Positions 5,025 to 8,105 of a stretch of DNA of 8,105 nucleotides are shown here, in pieces. The stretch is from Bacillota bacterium (GTDB taxonomy: Bacteria; Bacillota; Clostridia; Oscillospirales; Acutalibacteraceae): positions 1 to 8,105 of the forward strand of contig JAEZJA010000121.1 in NCBI GenBank assembly GCA_023415895.1. Direction: 5' to 3'. The notes below the pieces were generated by a model that was not told the DNA's origin, did no database searches, and saw only the letters and a list, made by a program, of their open reading frames with translations. Each line of letters starts with the position of its first letter. Position 1 is the stretch's first letter. Both the position numbers and the translations under genes were made by a program.

Positions 5025-5957
5025 ATGTGCGAAAGGCCGGTACGATTCATGGACGATTCCTTCTCCTGCACCCTATGCCCCCGTCGCTGCGCAGCTCAGC
5101 GTACGCCGACGAGCGGGCGCGGCTACTGCGGTATGCCGTCATGGCCGGTGCTGGCACGTGCGGCCCTGCATTATGGGGAAGAGCCCTGCATCAGCGGCAC
5201 AAGAGGGTCGGGAACCGTCTTTTTCTCAGGCTGCACACTGCGCTGCCTTTTCTGCCAAAACCGGCCGATCAGCCGGGAAGGGGTGGGTCAGCCGGTATCA
5301 CCGGCACGTCTTGCCGATATTTTCCGTGAGTTGGAGGCTGCCGGTGCGCACAACATAAATCTGGTGAGCCCCACACCGTATATCTTCGCCATTTTACAGG
5401 CTCTGGAGCTCTATCGCCCCTCTCTTCCGATTGTGTATAATACGAGCGGGTATGAGCGGCCCGAAACGCTGCGGCTGCTCGAGGGAGCGGTGGACGTTTA
5501 CCTTCCCGATCTGAAATATGTGGATCGTGAGCTGTCCGGGCGGCTGTCGGGCGCGGCGGATTATTTTGATTTTGCCTCCCAGGCGATTGATGAGATGGCG
5601 CGGCAGACAGGGCCCATGATGCTGGACGCCGATGGCATGGCTGTGCGCGGCACGATGGTGCGCCATTTGCTGCTGCCGGGGCATACGCGCTCCTCGTTTG
5701 AGGTTCTCGACTGGCTTGCGGGGCATCATGCCGACGATGTATGGGTCAGCCTGATGTTTCAGTATACCCCTATGGACGGCGGGTATCCTTATTCCGAACT
5801 CAACCGCCGGGCAACGGCGCGCGAATGCCGCAAGGTGTGGGAGCATCTGACGGCTCTGGGGCTGACCAACGGGTATGTCCAGGATCGCAGCAGCGCCGGG
5901 AAGGGTTTTATTCCTGCTTTTGATCTGACCGGTGTGCTGAAAGAATGCATGAAATAA
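5025..5957 (+). CDS. PflX-like radical SAM protein (pyruvate formate-lyase activase homolog)
   Basis: This 310-aa protein is of the COG1313/PflX type, related to glycyl-radical-enzyme activases but without a known substrate. The radical SAM cluster motif CTLRCLFC gives C70, C74 and C77, binding the 4Fe-4S cluster that cleaves SAM. It is followed by the family block NINLVSPTPY (111-119), PIVYNTSGYE (135-144), VYLPDLKY (158-165) and LMFQYTPM (243-250). An N-terminal cysteine set, C15, C18, C22 (CTLCPRRC) and C35 (GYCGMP), is typical of this subfamily and may bind an extra metal or cluster. The start is uncertain: ATG 5025 has no ribosome binding site, while ATG 5049 has a distant AAAGG (12-nt spacer) and gives MDDSFSCTLCPRRC. 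No glycyl radical enzyme is visible in the window, so the target is unknown. It is probably the first gene of a transcript with manA. Confidence 0.88.
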   Translation: MCERPVRFMDDSFSCTLCPRRCAAQRTPTSGRGYCGMPSWPVLARAALHYGEEPCISGTRGSGTVFFSGCTLRCLFCQNRPISREGVGQPVSPARLADIFRELEAAGAHNINLVSPTPYIFAILQALELYRPSLPIVYNTSGYERPETLRLLEGAVDVYLPDLKYVDRELSGRLSGAADYFDFASQAIDEMARQTGPMMLDADGMAVRGTMVRHLLLPGHTRSSFEVLDWLAGHHADDVWVSLMFQYTPMDGGYPYSELNRRATARECRKVWEHLTALGLTNGYVQDRSSAGKGFIPAFDLTGVLKECMK

Positions 5958-5994
5958 ACCGTTTGTATACATAATGAAAGGACTGGAGCGATCA

Positions 5995-6969
5995 ATGTAT
6001 TATCCCTTGCTGTTAAAACCGCCCGTCAAGGATTATCTGTGGGGCGGTCGCCGTCTGAAGGATGAGTATGGATATCAATGTGACAGCGATATTGCGGCGG
6101 AAGCGTGGGTGCTGTCCTGTCATAAAGACGGAGCGTCGGTAGTCTCCAACGGCGAATATGCCGGAAAGACGCTGCCCCAAGCGCTGGAACAGATGGGAAA
6201 TGCGGCGCTGGGGGAGAAGGCCTCTGCCTTTTCTTATTTTCCTGTCCTGATCAAGCTGATCGATGCGCGTGACCGTCTGTCAGTTCAGGTGCATCCGAGC
6301 AACGACTATGCCCTGCGTGTGGAGGGGGAATACGGTAAGACCGAGATGTGGTATGTCGTCGACTGTGAGCCGGGAGCCGAGCTGATCTACGGCTTCACCG
6401 GCAGTCTGACCGCAAAAGATTTTCGTGAGCGCATTGAAAACAACACGCTGCTTGAGGTTTGCAACCGGGTTGCTGTGAAAAAGGGCGATGTTTTCTTGAT
6501 TCAGGCGGGAACGCTTCACGCGATTGGTGCCGGAATTCTGATCGCTGAGGTGCAGCAGAATTCCAATACCACCTATCGCGTTTCGGATTACGGCCGGCTG
6601 GGTGCCGATGGCAAGCCGCGTGCGCTGCATATTGATAAAGCGGTGGACGTGACTTCCCTGACACCTCCCGGTATTCCCTACGGTGCGATCGGCGATGTGA
6701 CGGAAATGCCGGGCGGAACCTACCGCCGCTTGGCGGCCTGTGAGTTCTTCACTTCTCAGCTGTTGACGGTGACGGATACGATGTTGGTCGGCTGTGCCGA
6801 CAGCTTTACCTCCCTGTTGTGTCTGGAGGGAAGCTGTACGCTCGAGTGGGGAGAGGGACAGTCTCTGCCATTGGACAAGGGCTCCAGTGTCTTCCTGCCA
6901 GCAGGAATGAACGCACATATCGCGACGGCTGCTCATACGACAGCTCAACTGCTGTCCAGTCGGGTGTAA
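5995..6969 (+). CDS. manA: Mannose-6-phosphate isomerase, class I
   Basis: This zinc enzyme interconverts mannose-6-phosphate and fructose-6-phosphate, linking mannose use and GDP-mannose supply to glycolysis. From this start it is 324 aa, the short Firmicutes form. The opening PLLLKPPVKDYLWGG is the family N-terminus. Zinc ligands are seen as Q98 and H100 (SVQVHPSNDY), E117 (GKTEMWYV) and H175 (AGTLHAIGAG). The active-site stretch NSNTTYRVSDYGR (189-201) follows, and a C-terminal cupin-like beta domain ends in FLPAGMNAHI. I chose ATG 5995 over the in-frame ATG 5974 because GGAG at 5985-5988 lies 6 nt before it and homology begins at YYPLLL. The gap to the radical SAM gene is 37 bases and to the ROK kinase 44 bases, so one operon for sugar phosphate metabolism is likely. 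Confidence 0.94.
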   Translation: MYYPLLLKPPVKDYLWGGRRLKDEYGYQCDSDIAAEAWVLSCHKDGASVVSNGEYAGKTLPQALEQMGNAALGEKASAFSYFPVLIKLIDARDRLSVQVHPSNDYALRVEGEYGKTEMWYVVDCEPGAELIYGFTGSLTAKDFRERIENNTLLEVCNRVAVKKGDVFLIQAGTLHAIGAGILIAEVQQNSNTTYRVSDYGRLGADGKPRALHIDKAVDVTSLTPPGIPYGAIGDVTEMPGGTYRRLAACEFFTSQLLTVTDTMLVGCADSFTSLLCLEGSCTLEWGEGQSLPLDKGSSVFLPAGMNAHIATAAHTTAQLLSSRV

Positions 6970-7013
6970 TGATGACGAATTTATAGATTTTAAAAGTAAC
7001 GGAGGAAACAGCG

Positions 7014-7970
7014 ATGTATTGTATCGGCATTGATTTAGGTGGAACCAATATTGTGGCCGGGGTTGTGGATGAGAATTATAAAATAATCAGCAAGGCCAGC
7101 TGCAAGACCAACCTCCCACGTCCTGCGAAGGATATTGTTGAGGATATGGCAAGCGTTGCACGGCAGGCAACAGCACAGGCAGGGCTTACTATGGACGATA
7201 TCGCGCACGTTGGTGTGGGAAGCCCCGGAACGTGCAACGCCGATACGGGCATTGTGGAATATTCGAATAATCTGGGCTTTGAAAACCTGCCCATGCGCGA
7301 CATGCTGAGCAACCTGCTGGGCAAACCGGTTTCAGTGGAAAACGATGCGAACGCGGCGGCCTATGGCGAAGCGCTTGCAGGCGCCGCCAAGGATGTGAAA
7401 ACGGCTGTGTGCATCACCCTGGGCACGGGTGTGGGCAGCGGTATCATCATCAACGATAAGATTTACAGCGGCTTCAACTTTGCGGGTGCCGAGCTGGGGC
7501 ATACGGTCATCGAGATCGACGGGGAACCCTGTACCTGCGGACGGAATGGCTGTTGGGAGGCTTATGCTTCCGCGACCGGGCTGATTCGCCAGACGCGCCG
7601 CGCGATGAAGGAGCATCCCGAAAGCGCTATGTGGAAGTTTGCTCCCACTCTTGAGCAGGTGGACGGACGTACGTCTTTTGACGCCATGCGCGCCGGCGAC
7701 GAGGTCGCCAAGCAGGTCGTGGATACCTATATCCATTACATTGCCTGCGGTCTGGTCAATGTCATCAACATCTTCCAGCCCGAAATGCTGTGCATCGGCG
7801 GCGGAATCTGCAAGGAAGGCGACACGCTGATCAAGCCGCTTAAAGAACACATCCGGCACGAGCGCTACAGCAAATACAGCTCCCACCAGACGGCTTTGTG
7901 CGTTGCCGCCTTGGGCAACGATGCCGGAATCATCGGCGCGGCTTTCCTTGGCAATCAATCGAAGGACTGA
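7014..7970 (+). CDS. ROK family sugar kinase (glucokinase-type)
   Basis: This 318-aa ROK kinase phosphorylates a hexose with ATP in the cytoplasm. The ATP phosphate-1 motif is GIDLGGTN (5-12). The catalytic base is D111 in VENDANAAAYGEAL, the phosphate-2 loop is LGTGVGSGIIIN (136-147), and the sugar-binding residues are E160 and H163 (GAELGHTV) with E182. The structural zinc site CTCGRNGC gives C173, C175 and C180, joined by H163. The adenosine motif is IGGGICKEGD. It lacks an N-terminal helix-turn-helix, so it is a kinase and not a ROK repressor. Start: GGAGG at 7001-7005 precedes the ATG by 8 nt. Glucokinase is the commonest role for this subtype. Adjacency to manA makes fructose or mannose plausible too, and the sequence does not separate these. 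Confidence 0.93.
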   Translation: MYCIGIDLGGTNIVAGVVDENYKIISKASCKTNLPRPAKDIVEDMASVARQATAQAGLTMDDIAHVGVGSPGTCNADTGIVEYSNNLGFENLPMRDMLSNLLGKPVSVENDANAAAYGEALAGAAKDVKTAVCITLGTGVGSGIIINDKIYSGFNFAGAELGHTVIEIDGEPCTCGRNGCWEAYASATGLIRQTRRAMKEHPESAMWKFAPTLEQVDGRTSFDAMRAGDEVAKQVVDTYIHYIACGLVNVINIFQPEMLCIGGGICKEGDTLIKPLKEHIRHERYSKYSSHQTALCVAALGNDAGIIGAAFLGNQSKD

Positions 7971-8003
7971 GCAAAAGAACAATGCGGTGAACCCACACGG
8001 TTA

Positions 8004-8040
8004 CAAAAAGAGATGCAGCCATTGGCTGCATCTCTTTTTG
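8004..8040. terminator. Strong bidirectional Rho-independent terminator
   Basis: The 17-base arm starting CAAAAAGAGATGCAGCC (8004-8020) pairs perfectly with GGCTGCATCTCTTTTTG (8024-8040) around a 3-nt ATT loop. A-tract and T-tract flanks make it work on both strands. It lies 33 bases after the ROK gene stop and 22 bases after the stop of the probable minus-strand gene. Confidence 0.93.
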
Positions 8041-8062
8041 TGTCATCGTGTCCTCATCCGGG

Positions 8063-8105
8063 TTACTCCTCGGCGCTAAAACCAATGTCGTCCAGAGCGT
8101 CAATG
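8063..8105 (-). CDS. Probable 3' end of a minus-strand gene
   Basis: On the minus strand the last bases read as an open frame IDALDDIGFSAEE followed by TAA at 8065-8063; only 13 residues are visible. The acidic, amphipathic tail looks like a genuine protein C-terminus, and it ends just ahead of a hairpin that also terminates on the minus strand, as a convergent gene should. It is too short to name a family, and chance cannot be excluded. Confidence 0.5.
   Translation of the reverse strand, partial: IDALDDIGFSAEE

Noticed and set aside
5958..5994. Separate promoter for manA in the 37-base gap
   Set aside because: TATACA and CATAAT could be -10 boxes, but no -35 at 16-18 bases fits; read-through from the radical SAM gene is simpler.
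6280..6948. Minus-strand open frame of 222 codons opposite manA
   Set aside because: It is antisense to a clear phosphomannose isomerase, and the composition looks like reversed coding sequence.
7332..7982. Minus-strand open frame of 216 codons opposite the ROK kinase
   Set aside because: It is antisense to a gene with all ROK motifs and overlaps the region just before the terminator.
1..8105. CRISPR arrays, tRNA or rRNA genes, toxin-antitoxin or defence genes
   Set aside because: I saw no regularly spaced repeats, no tRNA cloverleaf consensus (GGTTCRANYCC) and no protein motifs of these systems.

Overview
The window looks like the chromosome of a moderately GC-rich anaerobic member of the Firmicutes (class Clostridia). 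The evidence is the prmA-rsmE gene order, strong AAGGAGG-type ribosome binding sites, a stand-alone A-type flavodiiron protein, a PflX-type radical SAM protein, a short Firmicutes-style mannose-6-phosphate isomerase and a zinc-containing ROK sugar kinase. This placement is inferred from gene content; no marker in the window fixes a genus.

Layout, left to right. (1) Positions 1-1631, plus strand: the 3' end of prmA (ribosomal protein L11 methyltransferase), rsmE (16S rRNA m3U methyltransferase) and a metal-dependent cyclase/KynB-like hydrolase. (2) 1675-2169, plus strand: a small membrane protein with a double-CxxC zinc ribbon, function unknown. (3) 2212-3499: a complete, AT-richer IS3-family (IS150-like) insertion sequence with orfA and orfB, 25-bp imperfect terminal inverted repeats, an internal promoter and a strong hairpin over the orfA ribosome binding site. 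(4) 3560-4750, minus strand: fprA-like flavodiiron protein for O2/NO reduction. (5) 5025-7970, plus strand: PflX-like radical SAM protein, manA and a ROK kinase, closed by a strong bidirectional terminator at 8004-8040. (6) The last 43 bases probably hold the 3' end of a minus-strand gene converging on that terminator.

The left genes serve ribosome modification. fprA serves oxidative or nitrosative defence. manA and the ROK kinase together fit hexose phosphorylation and entry of mannose into glycolysis. No new multi-gene system is evident. The most interesting structure is the IS. It appears to sit in the 3-nt loop of a terminator hairpin between two convergent genes, so the arms CCACCGGC and GCCGGTGG now flank it about 1.3 kb apart. 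Its own left end seems built so that read-through transcripts fold and hide the transposase ribosome binding site, while transcripts from the IS promoter cannot.
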